From DASYKT01 sp035995185 (GTDB taxonomy: Bacteria; Acidobacteriota; Blastocatellia; Pyrinomonadales; Pyrinomonadaceae): a stretch of DNA of 64,000 nucleotides. Where the stretch lies: the NCBI GenBank assembly GCA_035995185.1, contig DASYKT010000022.1, positions 160,219 to 224,218 of the forward strand. The letters are read 5' to 3'. Positions 44,305 through 53,258 of the stretch are shown here, one piece after another. Position numbers and translations under genes: made by a program. A model generated the notes under the pieces. It saw only the letters and a program-made list of their open reading frames with translations. It had not been told where the DNA came from and ran no database searches. The stretch's first letter is position 1; each line of letters opens with the position of its first letter.

Positions 44305-44685
44305 ATGAAGCTCAGAATCAGAAATAATTCCCTCCGCCTTCGTCTGACACAAAGTGAGGTCGCGCAATTTGGAGAAAACGGATATGTCGAAGAGGTTATC
44401 GAATTCGGCGCAGTTCCTGCGTCTCATTTAACTTATGCTCTGATCGCCCTGCCGGAAAACGACATTGCTGCAAAATTCGAAGATGGAAAGATCACAATCT
44501 CTATTCCTTCCCCGCAAGCGCGGCAATGGGTTGATTCCGATCAGGTCGGAATAGAAACGGACCAGGATATCGGAGACGGGAATAAGCTTCGGATACTGGT
44601 TGAAAAAGATTTTGCCTGCGCGGCGCCTCGTCACGGAGAAGACGACAGCGACGCCTTCCCCAATCCAAATTTACCGGTTTGCTAA
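44305..44685 (+). CDS. DUF7009-like small cytoplasmic protein
   Basis: A 126-aa protein beginning MKLRIRNNSLRLRLTQSEVAQF, the opening of a widespread uncharacterised family. The rest is beta-rich (LTYALIALPENDIAAKFEDGKITISIPSPQARQWV) and ends in an acidic tail with three cysteines (DFACAAPRHGEDDSDAFPNP ... C). There is no signal peptide. It follows pdxH after 7 bases and may share its transcript. The start at 44305 is taken because the family begins there; an in-frame extension into pdxH exists and is ignored. Confidence 0.75.
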   Translation: MKLRIRNNSLRLRLTQSEVAQFGENGYVEEVIEFGAVPASHLTYALIALPENDIAAKFEDGKITISIPSPQARQWVDSDQVGIETDQDIGDGNKLRILVEKDFACAAPRHGEDDSDAFPNPNLPVC

Positions 44686-44703
44686 TACACGCATTCATAA
44701 TTA

Positions 44704-44768
44704 GCCACTAATTACACAAATAACACGAATTAAAGATCCATATTCGTGTTATTTGTGACATTCGTGGC
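44704..44768. repeat. CCACTAAT hairpin repeat, copy 5
   Basis: A 65-bp hairpin: GCCACTAATTACACAAAT left, ATTTGTGACATTCGTGGC right, AACACGAAT/ATTCGTGTT centre. The right arm differs at three positions. It separates two convergent genes. Confidence 0.8.
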
Positions 44769-44806
44769 CGATATCCCCGACCTTTAGAGGCAAAGTCGAA
44801 AATCGA

Positions 44807-46651
44807 TTATTTTGCCCTGCGCATCTGCCGGCTGAGTTCTGCCGGGGTCGCCGGTTCTTCTTGCGGCGCGGCTTCCAGTTTGACGGATTTTGCCTGATCG
44901 CCGTCCAGGAATCTGTACAGCAGATCGCGTTCGCCGGGGGTCATATCCCGCGTGACGGGCATGAACCGGTACGATTCGAAATTATTCGGGTCAGTCAATT
45001 TTTTTATTATCGATGCATAAGCCTTAACCTCGGTCTCGCTCTTAAGGTCCAGCCAGTTATCCATGCACGGCGCCATCGCATTCCAATTGGCCAGACAAAA
45101 ATCGTAGACGTTATCCCAGGTCGCGGCCGGCGGCACGGCGCCCTGAAACGGCCCCGGGTCCGCCAGCATTCGGATATACATATAGGTGGTCGCCTGCGGA
45201 TTTATATTTATGGCTTCCGCGCTGCCGTCGGGATCGGGCTGGAGGACAAAACCCTGCACCTGTCCTTGTTGTCCCTCCGAAGACAGTACGGTGAACGTTG
45301 CTATGCTGTCGCTGCCCGTAACAGCAGTAGTGGATTGAACTACACTCGGAGAATTCAACTCCATCGCCACGGTGATACCGCTTCCCGCCGGAACACCCTT
45401 GTTTAATACGAGTACATCGGTAGTGGAATCCGGATCTCCCAGATTGACGTAAAGATTCGGGTCGCAGGGGATCGCGCGCAGCGCCTGCTCCGTGAGGTAA
45501 GTCGTGCTGCCACTGCCACTGCCGCCGCCCGTCATCTGCAAGGTTCCCCCGGCGGCCGCCTTTGCCTGGAGATCGCTCAGCTGCAAGGTCACGATGCCGG
45601 CCGAATCGCGGTAAGCGTCCCTGTTGTATTGCGAGTAATCAATCGTTCCCAGCTCGGTCTGATTGCCGCCTGAGTCGACCGCCGAAACGGTAAGCGGCCC
45701 GAGGTCTTGTTTTGTTTGCTGAAGGTCGGTTTCGGAAATGCTGTTGGACATATCGATGGTAAGAATATTCTTGCCGTCCAGCGGGGCATTGCCGGTTTCC
45801 AGCCGGGCATAAGCCGAGGCGACAAACTTCGGCGGTCCCTGCTGGGCCGCCAGCATGACGCGGTCGCCCGGTTCCTGCGCGGGCTCATTCTCACGCCACA
45901 ATCCGATGACGCCGACCATCGTGCTCCGCGCCGGGTTAGGTTGAAATCCGCCGGCCGCCAGATTGTCGACCAACTGCTGCTCCAGCGGCGGAATATCCGA
46001 GGAATTTTCCGCGCCATAATAATGCGTCGAGTAGACGTTAAAACGCACAGTCAAACCCAGCACACCCGGATCGTCAAGGGCCGCCTTTAAGGCCGTCAGC
46101 GCCGGGGAATCATAGGCGTCTATGGTCAATCCGGCTTTCTCAAACGAAGTTTGCCAGACGACCGACGCGACGCTTGCGGCAAACCCGTATACCGATCGGG
46201 GCAGCCTGAAAAAATTTATGTAGCGCGCCGTAAAGCGGTACTTGCGCGCGGCCAGGATACGGCAGCCCCCCTCGATGCCGAACGATATCTGGTCGAAAAA
46301 CAGTTGTGACGTGAAAGCGCCGTAGGGTTCCAGATCTACCAGCATCCCCTGAAAAGCAGCCGCGGAGCTGACAAACGGATCTTTTCTTTCAATACCCGAA
46401 CCGAGGTCGACGCCGCTCACATAGGCGTTATAAAAATTGGAGCGGTGGGTGCCCTGCGGATTCCAGTTCCCGTTATTTATAACAGCGTCGGCAGATATCG
46501 CGTCGGCCCTGAATTGCTCCACGGTCTCGTTGAAGTCCATCTGTGGTAATGAGGTTGCTTCGTTGTATTCATTCTGATAATTGTTGGTAACGATCGGGTC
46601 CCAACTGACCTCGCCGCCAAAAATGATCCGGGGTGTTTCGAGTACGCTCAT
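44807..46651 (-). CDS. VioB N-terminal-domain-like protein
   Basis: A 614-aa protein that resembles the N-terminal part of VioB (violacein pathway). It opens with SVLETPRIIFGGEVSWDP, like VioB's own start; the middle has DDPGVLGLTVRFNVYST and STMVGVIGLWRENEP, near-parallel to VioB's VLGLTVQ and MVGVVGLWRRGE; near residues 535-590 it has CMDNWLDLKSETEVKAYASIIKKLTDPNNFESYRFMPVTRDMTPGERDLLYRFL, matching VioB's segment before its ferritin-like part. No signal peptide. In VioB this part is fused to the ferritin-like domain; here the two parts are separate genes 21 bases apart. An AAGGAG precedes the ATG. Substrate not predictable. Confidence 0.75.
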   Translation of the reverse strand: MSVLETPRIIFGGEVSWDPIVTNNYQNEYNEATSLPQMDFNETVEQFRADAISADAVINNGNWNPQGTHRSNFYNAYVSGVDLGSGIERKDPFVSSAAAFQGMLVDLEPYGAFTSQLFFDQISFGIEGGCRILAARKYRFTARYINFFRLPRSVYGFAASVASVVWQTSFEKAGLTIDAYDSPALTALKAALDDPGVLGLTVRFNVYSTHYYGAENSSDIPPLEQQLVDNLAAGGFQPNPARSTMVGVIGLWRENEPAQEPGDRVMLAAQQGPPKFVASAYARLETGNAPLDGKNILTIDMSNSISETDLQQTKQDLGPLTVSAVDSGGNQTELGTIDYSQYNRDAYRDSAGIVTLQLSDLQAKAAAGGTLQMTGGGSGSGSTTYLTEQALRAIPCDPNLYVNLGDPDSTTDVLVLNKGVPAGSGITVAMELNSPSVVQSTTAVTGSDSIATFTVLSSEGQQGQVQGFVLQPDPDGSAEAININPQATTYMYIRMLADPGPFQGAVPPAATWDNVYDFCLANWNAMAPCMDNWLDLKSETEVKAYASIIKKLTDPNNFESYRFMPVTRDMTPGERDLLYRFLDGDQAKSVKLEAAPQEEPATPAELSRQMRRAK

Positions 46652-46672
46652 GATCTGCAGCTCCTTGAACTT

Positions 46673-47704
46673 TTACTTTTTGAGATAGAGAAAACTTGGG
46701 CCGGCAACCGACTTGCCATCGGCCAGCGGCGTAACCAGCGCGTGAAGCGCGGCCATACGCAGTTTGAACATAGCCGCGACGGCGTTGCCCAGCCTGCCCG
46801 GGTTGCCGTTGAATGCGCTTTGCAGCTCGTCGACCATCGACGTGAACGCCGCATTGCAGGCTGTTTGCGCATCCTGCACGGCCTGCGACTCTTTCGAGAA
46901 ATCATATTCTTCCGGGTCGTTGATCGCCGGGTAGACCGCTGTCCAATCAACGCCGAGCGGCCCGTTCCACGCATACCCGACCGGGTTGTCGTCTTTTACC
47001 AGCACCTTGTTGCGATAGATCTCTTCGAAGCGATAGAAATGCGCCAGCTCGTTTTCAAAATCGAGCGGGCTGCCGGCTGTCGGCGAACCTTCACCCTCGG
47101 AAACGATGTCGCTGATCGCCTGGTGAGCGTCATTGTAATTATTGACCGGGAAAAGCTGGCCCTGGAAAAATTGGGCGTCACCGATCTGGTTGCGGTTCGG
47201 CGTCCAGGCAGTCGGCGGCAGCTTGGCGAGCTCAGCGTCAAGAAAGGCATAAAATTGCCCGATCGTGACCGGCCCTTCGGGAGCGCCGGCGCGCATGGCT
47301 GCCAGCACCGGCGGATCGATCGGATCTTCCGGCGTTTCGATATCCATCCCCTGTTTCATCGCCTCTTCCGAAAAAGTATAGAGATGCACCTCGAGCTTGC
47401 CTCCCACGTCACCCGGAAGATGACCGGGATAGCTCGGCGGGTTAATGCCCACAGTGCCGCTGAGAGCGTTCATAATGTTGCACGCCAGGCACATGTGTAT
47501 CATCTCCTGCTCGACGATCGTCTGGATGCGATCGGTGGCCGCCGGGTTCATGCCGTCCGGAATTGAAAACTTCGCGTAAAGATACGGCGGCAGCGTTGAA
47601 AACTCCAGGTCGATAGCGGTCTGGACCAATTTATATATGTCTTCTATGCTCTGCGGAGCTTTCCATTCCAGAAGTACCTTAGGTTGATTTTCCTGATTTT
47701 CCAT
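46673..47704 (-). CDS. Ferritin-like protein related to VioB iminophenylpyruvate dimer synthase
   Basis: A 343-aa cytoplasmic protein with the ferritin-like fold of the VioB C-terminal domain (RebD/StaD-related chromopyrrolate synthases). Metal-ligand candidates: Glu34 in AIDLEFSTLPPYLYAKFSIP, then Glu67 and His70 in EQEMIHMCLACNIMNAL, and a later ENELAHFYRFEEI. In VioB the corresponding pieces are DLELSVMLQYLYA and EEMIHYLVVNNLLMAL. The enzymes oxidatively couple two imines of amino-acid origin. No heme protein signature is seen. It is followed by the VioB-N-like gene and preceded by a lipoprotein gene on the same strand. No L-amino-acid oxidase (VioA/RebO-like) gene is in the window. Confidence 0.8.
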   Translation of the reverse strand: MENQENQPKVLLEWKAPQSIEDIYKLVQTAIDLEFSTLPPYLYAKFSIPDGMNPAATDRIQTIVEQEMIHMCLACNIMNALSGTVGINPPSYPGHLPGDVGGKLEVHLYTFSEEAMKQGMDIETPEDPIDPPVLAAMRAGAPEGPVTIGQFYAFLDAELAKLPPTAWTPNRNQIGDAQFFQGQLFPVNNYNDAHQAISDIVSEGEGSPTAGSPLDFENELAHFYRFEEIYRNKVLVKDDNPVGYAWNGPLGVDWTAVYPAINDPEEYDFSKESQAVQDAQTACNAAFTSMVDELQSAFNGNPGRLGNAVAAMFKLRMAALHALVTPLADGKSVAGPSFLYLKK

Positions 47705-47776
47705 ATATTTTTTTTTACCGAAAGACGATCAAAAGTGCGGACGGACGATCAGGCCCGCCCGCTAAATTCCCGGCGC

Positions 47777-48907
47777 TTATTTCGCTTCTTTCACTGCTTT
47801 ACTCACACGGCCGATATCGGCCCAGGTCGGCGCCTGTTTCTGCGTCCCTTGCAGCAGCTTCGAATCCTTCGGCGGATCGAAAAGCTGGCACTGCGGCAGG
47901 CTGTTCGGATCGAGATTTTTTACCTGGTCCCAGGTTTCCGCCGGGTTTGGTTTAACGGCCTGAAAATCGATATAGTTCTGGCTGACGAACGGTGCGTCGG
48001 CCGGGGGCATCGGGTAGCCCGAGAAATAAAAGCTCTGCGGCATGATCTGCCCATCTTTAGGCGCAAAGCCGTAACCGAACATAATGTATTTCAAAACATC
48101 CGGAACGGGTTTTACGCCGGTTTGATAAGGCGTCCCATCCGCCACGGTGACCCAGAAAGAATAACCCTGCCCGCCGGTGCCGATCTGCGCGCTGTCGCCC
48201 GCGGCGTACGGAAGGTGCTCGATAAAATTGCGCCTCGGCGGATGATTATAACCCGAGAACAGGCAAACCGGAGGCATGCCGGCCGGACGGTCCTTCTCAT
48301 ACGTGACAAAGTAGGCGATCTTGCCCAGCGAGATAAAAGCGCAAGTGAACTTGTTTGAGATCGGAAAGATCGGCAGGCAGCGGTTCTCGTAATACTCCAT
48401 CATCGCACCCTCGCCCCCGGGCCAGGTGGTCGTCGAATCGTAATAGGTTTTGCCCCATGACTTTTCGTAATCGGTGCCTTCCACTAATTGAGACGGGGGA
48501 GCGCCGTCGTAGGGCGGCGGATACTCCTTGAACTTTTTGTACACGCGGTACATATTCCAGCCCGAAACCCAGTATTCGGGATAGGCCGGATCGGCGGGCT
48601 CACCGGGTGCGCGCTGGTAAACGCAATTCGGCGGTTTGCAGGGACTATCGGAAGGAGGATTGTGTACGCCGTAGGTCGAGTAAATCGCTCCATTCACGTT
48701 CGTGTTTTGCGCGTTGGAATTACTATTACCGTTGGCGTTGCCGTTACTGTTATTGCTGTTGTTATTTCCCGCCGGGATATTACATCCCGTGAGGCCAAGC
48801 AGCGATAAAGCGAAAAGAAATACGATGATAAAACTCGCCCGGGAAAACGCGGCGACATGCGATCTGCGATGGGTGTTAGCGGAACGCACCCCAATTAAAG
48901 TATTCAT
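47777..48907 (-). CDS. Lipoprotein preceding the VioB-like pair, unknown family
   Basis: A 376-aa lipoprotein: hydrophobic stretch FIIVFLFALSLLGLTGC with lipobox LTGC at about residue 42, then an Asn/Gly/Ser linker (NNNSNNSNGNANGNSNSN). The mature domain has several Cys (SPCKPPNCVYQ, ENRCLPIFP, PPVCLFSGY, LPQCQLFDPP) and is rich in Tyr/Pro/Gly. I do not recognise the family. GGGGGAGTGAT precedes the start. It ends 72 bases before the ferritin-like gene, so the three genes may be one operon; a periplasmic partner or carrier is possible, but that is inference. Confidence 0.7.
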   Translation of the reverse strand: MNTLIGVRSANTHRRSHVAAFSRASFIIVFLFALSLLGLTGCNIPAGNNNSNNSNGNANGNSNSNAQNTNVNGAIYSTYGVHNPPSDSPCKPPNCVYQRAPGEPADPAYPEYWVSGWNMYRVYKKFKEYPPPYDGAPPSQLVEGTDYEKSWGKTYYDSTTTWPGGEGAMMEYYENRCLPIFPISNKFTCAFISLGKIAYFVTYEKDRPAGMPPVCLFSGYNHPPRRNFIEHLPYAAGDSAQIGTGGQGYSFWVTVADGTPYQTGVKPVPDVLKYIMFGYGFAPKDGQIMPQSFYFSGYPMPPADAPFVSQNYIDFQAVKPNPAETWDQVKNLDPNSLPQCQLFDPPKDSKLLQGTQKQAPTWADIGRVSKAVKEAK

Positions 48908-49075
48908 ATCACTCCCCCTTTGGAACGGCTGAGTCCAGCCTGAAATTTAACCGCAAAACGTCTATCTGAGTTCGATAAACCTCTTAAATTGTACAAATAT
49001 ATTTCTGGGAAAACGTTTAGCAAGAATACACGCAAATGAAAAGCGAGTCAATTATTTTCCAAAGGTGGCGCTCTT

Positions 49076-49188
49076 CCTGGGAGCGCCGGCATCCTGCCGG
49101 CAAGCGCGATTCGTCGTGCTAACTGTAAAAATAAGACGCCTTTGCGAACGCTGCGCGTTCGTGCCGGCAAGATGCCGGCGCTCCCAGG
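49076..49188. repeat. BIME-like element, GGAGCGC family, paired units
   Basis: Ends 49076-49102 and 49162-49188 are inverted repeats of 27 bases with one mismatch (CCTGGGAGCGCCGGCAT... and its complement). Inside, GCGAACGC...GCGTTCG repeats a motif also found in the inner arms of the element at 36832-37072. It lies in the 300-base gap 48908-49207 that also carries the lipoprotein promoter; nothing else is seen there. Confidence 0.8.
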
Positions 49189-49207
49189 TTTACAGGCATA
49201 TTCCTTA

Positions 49208-49870
49208 TTATTCCGGACTCTGGCGATAATTTGACATCAGTTTCCACCCGGCCGATCCCAGACCTATCAGGACGGCGATGAGAATGACCAGCCCGAAAAC
49301 CATTGTCGAACTTTGCAGGTCGGCGATCGCCGCTCCGGTAATGGCATAAAGCAGCGCCGCTGGGATCGAACCGGCCAAAGATGCTATCGCCACGCTCCCC
49401 CAACCGAGCGAAGAAGTGCCCGCAACTATGGCTACCGTCTCGGCAACTATCGGTATCGGCCGGGTGACGACGATCGCCATCACGCCCCAGCGTTTAAGCA
49501 AGGCATTCGCCCGTAACCGTTCTTCATCTGTCACAAATTTATTCAGTGCTCCTTCGCCCCGCCTGCCGATCGCAAAACCGAACAGCGCCGCTCCTACACT
49601 TCCCGTGAGCGAAAGCAGCGTTCCGACCCACACACCAAAAAGCGCGCCGTGCGCCACCATCACCAAACTTGACGGAACCGGCAGCAGAACATCCGCGACC
49701 AGCAATCCCACGCCGATCAGGGCGGCCGTCACGCGTCCCGAATTCGTTTGGGCCGAATTCATCCAGGGCGTGGGGTCGTTTAAGACCGTTCCGCCGAGAG
49801 ATTCCACAATGATAAAGGCCGCCAGGAAAAGCGCCATCATCGCAACTATTATCAGCAGGTAGCGTTTCAT
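49208..49870 (-). CDS. TVP38/TMEM64-family membrane protein
   Basis: A 220-aa inner-membrane protein of the SNARE-associated/DedA-like group (VTT domain). Five or so hydrophobic stretches: YLLIIVAMMALFLAAFIIV, VTAALIGVGLLVADVLLPVPSSLVMV, VGTLLSLTGSVGAALFGFAIG, MAIVVTRPIPIVAETVAIVAG and FGLVILIAVLIGLGSAGW. Conserved marks are LLPVPSSL with a re-entrant Pro, the GSVGAALFGFAIGR motif, and the Arg in TRPIPIVAE. Such proteins are thought to move lipid carriers or ions across the membrane. It is downstream of the TonB receptor gene on the same strand, 29 bases apart. Confidence 0.85.
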   Translation of the reverse strand: MKRYLLIIVAMMALFLAAFIIVESLGGTVLNDPTPWMNSAQTNSGRVTAALIGVGLLVADVLLPVPSSLVMVAHGALFGVWVGTLLSLTGSVGAALFGFAIGRRGEGALNKFVTDEERLRANALLKRWGVMAIVVTRPIPIVAETVAIVAGTSSLGWGSVAIASLAGSIPAALLYAITGAAIADLQSSTMVFGLVILIAVLIGLGSAGWKLMSNYRQSPE

Positions 49871-49899
49871 TTAAGATCGTCCCAAAGCGCCCTAAAGCA

Positions 49900-52722
49900 T
49901 TAGTGACGCAGCAGATCAAAACCTTCCAGGGTAAGGCCTATAAGATATGAGCGTCCCGGCGCCGGCGCGGTCTGAAAAGGATCGAAATACAGCCGATTGC
50001 CGATGTTATCCATACCGCCGCCTAAAAAGACATGATACCGCTCGCGGCGAAAAGTATAACCCAGTCGGAACGAATGCGTGAGCGTCGATCTCAAACTTGC
50101 GAACGTGCCATATTGCGTCCCGACCGCGGCCGTCAGGTCCGTCGGATCGGCGCGTTTTACCCGCGCCCGGTATCGAAGATCATACTCGCCTATCCATCCG
50201 CCGTGCCGGTCGCTGTAACGCGCGCCGAAAGTTCCGCTAAAAGGCGTGATACCGGACAGCGGCGCGTCTTCCGCGGAGCCCCTCAGCGGTATGAGCGTAT
50301 CCGGCCTGTTATAGAAATCGCGGATCAGGGCGATCGTCTGTTCATCGGGCGTGAGGTTCGATCCCTTCAGCCATCCGAGCGTTCCGAACGGCGTGATGCT
50401 GCCGCCCCTTCCACCCCTTCTGCCGCCGCCAAGAGAAAAACTCGCTTCGTAACTTGCTTCAACGCCTTGTATCCGAGCCCGTGCCGTGTTGGCGCGCTGC
50501 ACATAAAGAACGCCGTGAAACGGAAAGAACGGCGAGATCGGGTCCAGCCCATTTTGCGGGTCGGGCGGTACGAATAGTGCAGGCGAAAATTCATTGCCGA
50601 TAAAGTCGGTGAGTTGGTTACGAAAATAATTGGCCGTCGCGCGCCAGCGGGACCGTTCAATTTTCACACCCGCCTCATACACATTCCCCCGCTCGGGTTT
50701 TAGCGTCGTATTGGGAGAGAGTAAGAGGCTAAATGTCCGGCTGCCGAAATTGCGCAGGATGTAGCGCTCTGTAATGCCGGGTTCGCGATAACTGGTCTCC
50801 CAGCGAAAGTACGGGTTTATCGCGCCCGGCAATTTCAGCATTACTCCGACACTGCCGGTCACACTCGTTTTATTTGTCCTGAGGTCGCCCAGCCCACCCA
50901 CCAGATCGCGGATACCCGAAACTCCCTGCAGGTTGATCCCGCCGGGTGTCGCGCTAAGCGAACCGAAGGAGGCGTTTAAAATAATAGATTCGGTAGAGAT
51001 CGGAAAACCCGGCGTAACCTTTGCCCGCGTACGCCAATTATCGACACGCAGAGAGCCGTTTAAGCGAAGAAATTTGAAAGGCTCGTATTCGATCAGGTTC
51101 GACCAACTGAGGTCTTCGTAAAGCGAATCGGGCGTAGACGCGCGGTTCAATATATTTCCTCCCGCCGGTGCCGCGAAAATAAGATCTTGCCGCGAGAATG
51201 AGTCAGTGGAAGAATCGCGCAGGTAGCCCATGCCGGTCGTTATTTTTCCGTGTTTAAAGAACTCAAAAGTTGCCTGGACATCCGCCCCGTAAGAGGTCAC
51301 GCTGCTCTTGCCCTGAGTAAAATTTGCCGGTGTAAAGGCGGAGATATTTCCGGTCATCACCGGAAGACCGTCCGGGCCCGTCACCCAACTGCTGCCTTCA
51401 TCGATCGAATAATTCAGATTGTCATCAGGAAACGAGTATTTTTGCCGGTAGACGCCCACGGCCAAATGCGGCATCCACGGGTCCAGCTCGTGCGCCTCAT
51501 ACCTCAATGCATATTTATCCAGCCGCCGGAAACCGTTGTATTGCAAACGCGAATCGTACGGAGGTGAAAGGAAGGCAAAACCGACGTTTTTATGCTGATT
51601 GTTTAACTGGCGATATTTAATGCTCTGGTTTTGAAACGGCAGGAACCACAGATCCATCTGGCTGTAGAATCCCCGGGCCTGGCCGTTCGGAACCTTACCG
51701 TCAGCGGGCAGTTCCCACACGGCAAACGAGCGGGCCACGCCGGTATCCGCCGCGTTACTCATTTGGGCCGCAAAATTTCCCACGCTTACTACTTCCGCAA
51801 GCGAGATCGGCTTACCACCCGCACGGTAGCTATCGAGTCCAAAGACCGAGCCGCTGGCGCGGAGCGCCACACGCGGAGTGCTGAGATTAAGCGTCGGCGT
51901 GCCGCGCCGGAAAAACCCGTTGCTGCTGACGTCCGTGTCTAAACGCAGTCCCAGGTAGTACCCGTCCGTGGCGATGACGGGCACTTTCGAAACCAGGTTG
52001 ATCGTCCCGGCTATGGCATCTGAACCATACAGGCTCGAACCGGAGCCGCTCACCACTTCCGCCGATTCTAACTGCATCACGTCTATGGTCGCGGGCGAAA
52101 TTCCCGAAGCCGGATCGGTGCGCACGTTATTGAGACGCTCGCCATCCACCACCACCAACAGGCGATTCGACGTCAGTCCGCGCAGCCGCAGCCGGGCGGC
52201 CAACGGGTTTGCGCCAATCGTAGTGAGGTTTGGAACGCCGGCCAGCGCCTGACTAACCGACGAGGGACGCCTCAGCCCGATCTCCGTCGCGGTCGTCACC
52301 GTTATCGCGTGGGGAGTTTCAGCGATCATTCGCGGATCGCCTTTACCCGTCGTCACCGTCACGGTATCTTCGATCATACCCGGCACCAGAACGAAATCGG
52401 TATTGCCCGCATCCTGCGAAGCGCTCAATGTCATCGTCCTGGCATTATCGGAAAACCCGGCGCGGTTTACCGATATCCGGTACTCTCCCGCGCTTAGACC
52501 TTTGATCTCGTAGCGGCCCGAGGCGTCCGTCTTCGCCGCAGACTCCACCCCGCTGGAAAGCTTGCGCGCTTCGACCCGCGCGCCTTCGATAACATCGCCG
52601 TGTTGGTCACGCACCACGCCGCTCACGCCGGCATTTGGGCCGGCATTAGGAGTTGCCGCTGCGAGCGCGGGAAAGATCGCCAGCATTAAGATCGATATGA
52701 GGAATCCGACCGGTGTTTTCAT
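49900..52722 (-). CDS. TonB-dependent outer-membrane receptor
   Basis: A 940-aa receptor for active uptake across the outer membrane. The signal peptide is LISILMLAIFPALAAA. Residues 30-110 are a carboxypeptidase-regulatory-like domain (VSGVVRDQHGDVIEGARVEARKLSSG ... YEIKGLSAGEYRISVNRAGF), an N-terminal extension common in Acidobacteria and Bacteroidetes. The plug (about 120-250) has the TonB-dependent pattern RPSSVSQALAGVPNLTTIGANPLAARLRLRGLTSNRLLVVVDGERLNNVRTDP and VSGSGSSLYGSDAIAGTINLVSK. The barrel continues to the C-terminus with GYTFRRERYHVFLGGGMDNIGNRLY. Ligand not evident; oligopeptide, sugar or siderophore are possible. Confidence 0.92.
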   Translation of the reverse strand: MKTPVGFLISILMLAIFPALAAATPNAGPNAGVSGVVRDQHGDVIEGARVEARKLSSGVESAAKTDASGRYEIKGLSAGEYRISVNRAGFSDNARTMTLSASQDAGNTDFVLVPGMIEDTVTVTTGKGDPRMIAETPHAITVTTATEIGLRRPSSVSQALAGVPNLTTIGANPLAARLRLRGLTSNRLLVVVDGERLNNVRTDPASGISPATIDVMQLESAEVVSGSGSSLYGSDAIAGTINLVSKVPVIATDGYYLGLRLDTDVSSNGFFRRGTPTLNLSTPRVALRASGSVFGLDSYRAGGKPISLAEVVSVGNFAAQMSNAADTGVARSFAVWELPADGKVPNGQARGFYSQMDLWFLPFQNQSIKYRQLNNQHKNVGFAFLSPPYDSRLQYNGFRRLDKYALRYEAHELDPWMPHLAVGVYRQKYSFPDDNLNYSIDEGSSWVTGPDGLPVMTGNISAFTPANFTQGKSSVTSYGADVQATFEFFKHGKITTGMGYLRDSSTDSFSRQDLIFAAPAGGNILNRASTPDSLYEDLSWSNLIEYEPFKFLRLNGSLRVDNWRTRAKVTPGFPISTESIILNASFGSLSATPGGINLQGVSGIRDLVGGLGDLRTNKTSVTGSVGVMLKLPGAINPYFRWETSYREPGITERYILRNFGSRTFSLLLSPNTTLKPERGNVYEAGVKIERSRWRATANYFRNQLTDFIGNEFSPALFVPPDPQNGLDPISPFFPFHGVLYVQRANTARARIQGVEASYEASFSLGGGRRGGRGGSITPFGTLGWLKGSNLTPDEQTIALIRDFYNRPDTLIPLRGSAEDAPLSGITPFSGTFGARYSDRHGGWIGEYDLRYRARVKRADPTDLTAAVGTQYGTFASLRSTLTHSFRLGYTFRRERYHVFLGGGMDNIGNRLYFDPFQTAPAPGRSYLIGLTLEGFDLLRH

Positions 52723-53258
52723 ACTTTTTAGCGTTTTTTACGACACAGTTTTTACTCGCCCTCCGCGCTTCTCAGCCAAAGTTGCGACCTTCAGGAGCAG
52801 CCTAAAATGGCAGCGCACTCACGTTGGAATTCGAGGCGGAGAATATAAAAATGATTGACAAAAGCAAGGCGGTAGTTTGAATTCAATAAGCACGCTTTTC
52901 GACTTATTACCGGTCGGGTGCGAGCGTTCACTGGAAGCTACCTTTTGCATTAAGCACCTTATCTTATCCTAAAGAGCAACGTCAAGGTTTTGCAGGCCTT
53001 TCACATTTTGATCGCTTCGCCGGAGGGCGGTAAGGATTAAATAACGCTGGTCACGAATATACGAGGAGAATTGATCGGGTTATTGATTGCTGAAAAGCTA
53101 TCTCGATAAGCAGTTAGAAAAAAATGATCGAGCGGTTAAAGTCAGAAAAAATCTATGACAAAGGCAGCGCAGTAAGCAAAAAACTTACCTGCGGCTGCCT
53201 GGTTACACTAAGTTTTCTAATTTAAGGAGTGCCACACAAACATGAATGTGGGCATGAT
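52723..53258. other. 536-base gap upstream of the TonB receptor
   Basis: No gene seen. It carries the receptor's promoter region (minus strand) and one hairpin at 53162-53201 (AGGCAGC ... GCTGCCT with inner GTAAG/CTTAC), without a T-tract, near the 3' end of the VOC gene, where it may act as a weak terminator for that gene. Confidence 0.35.
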
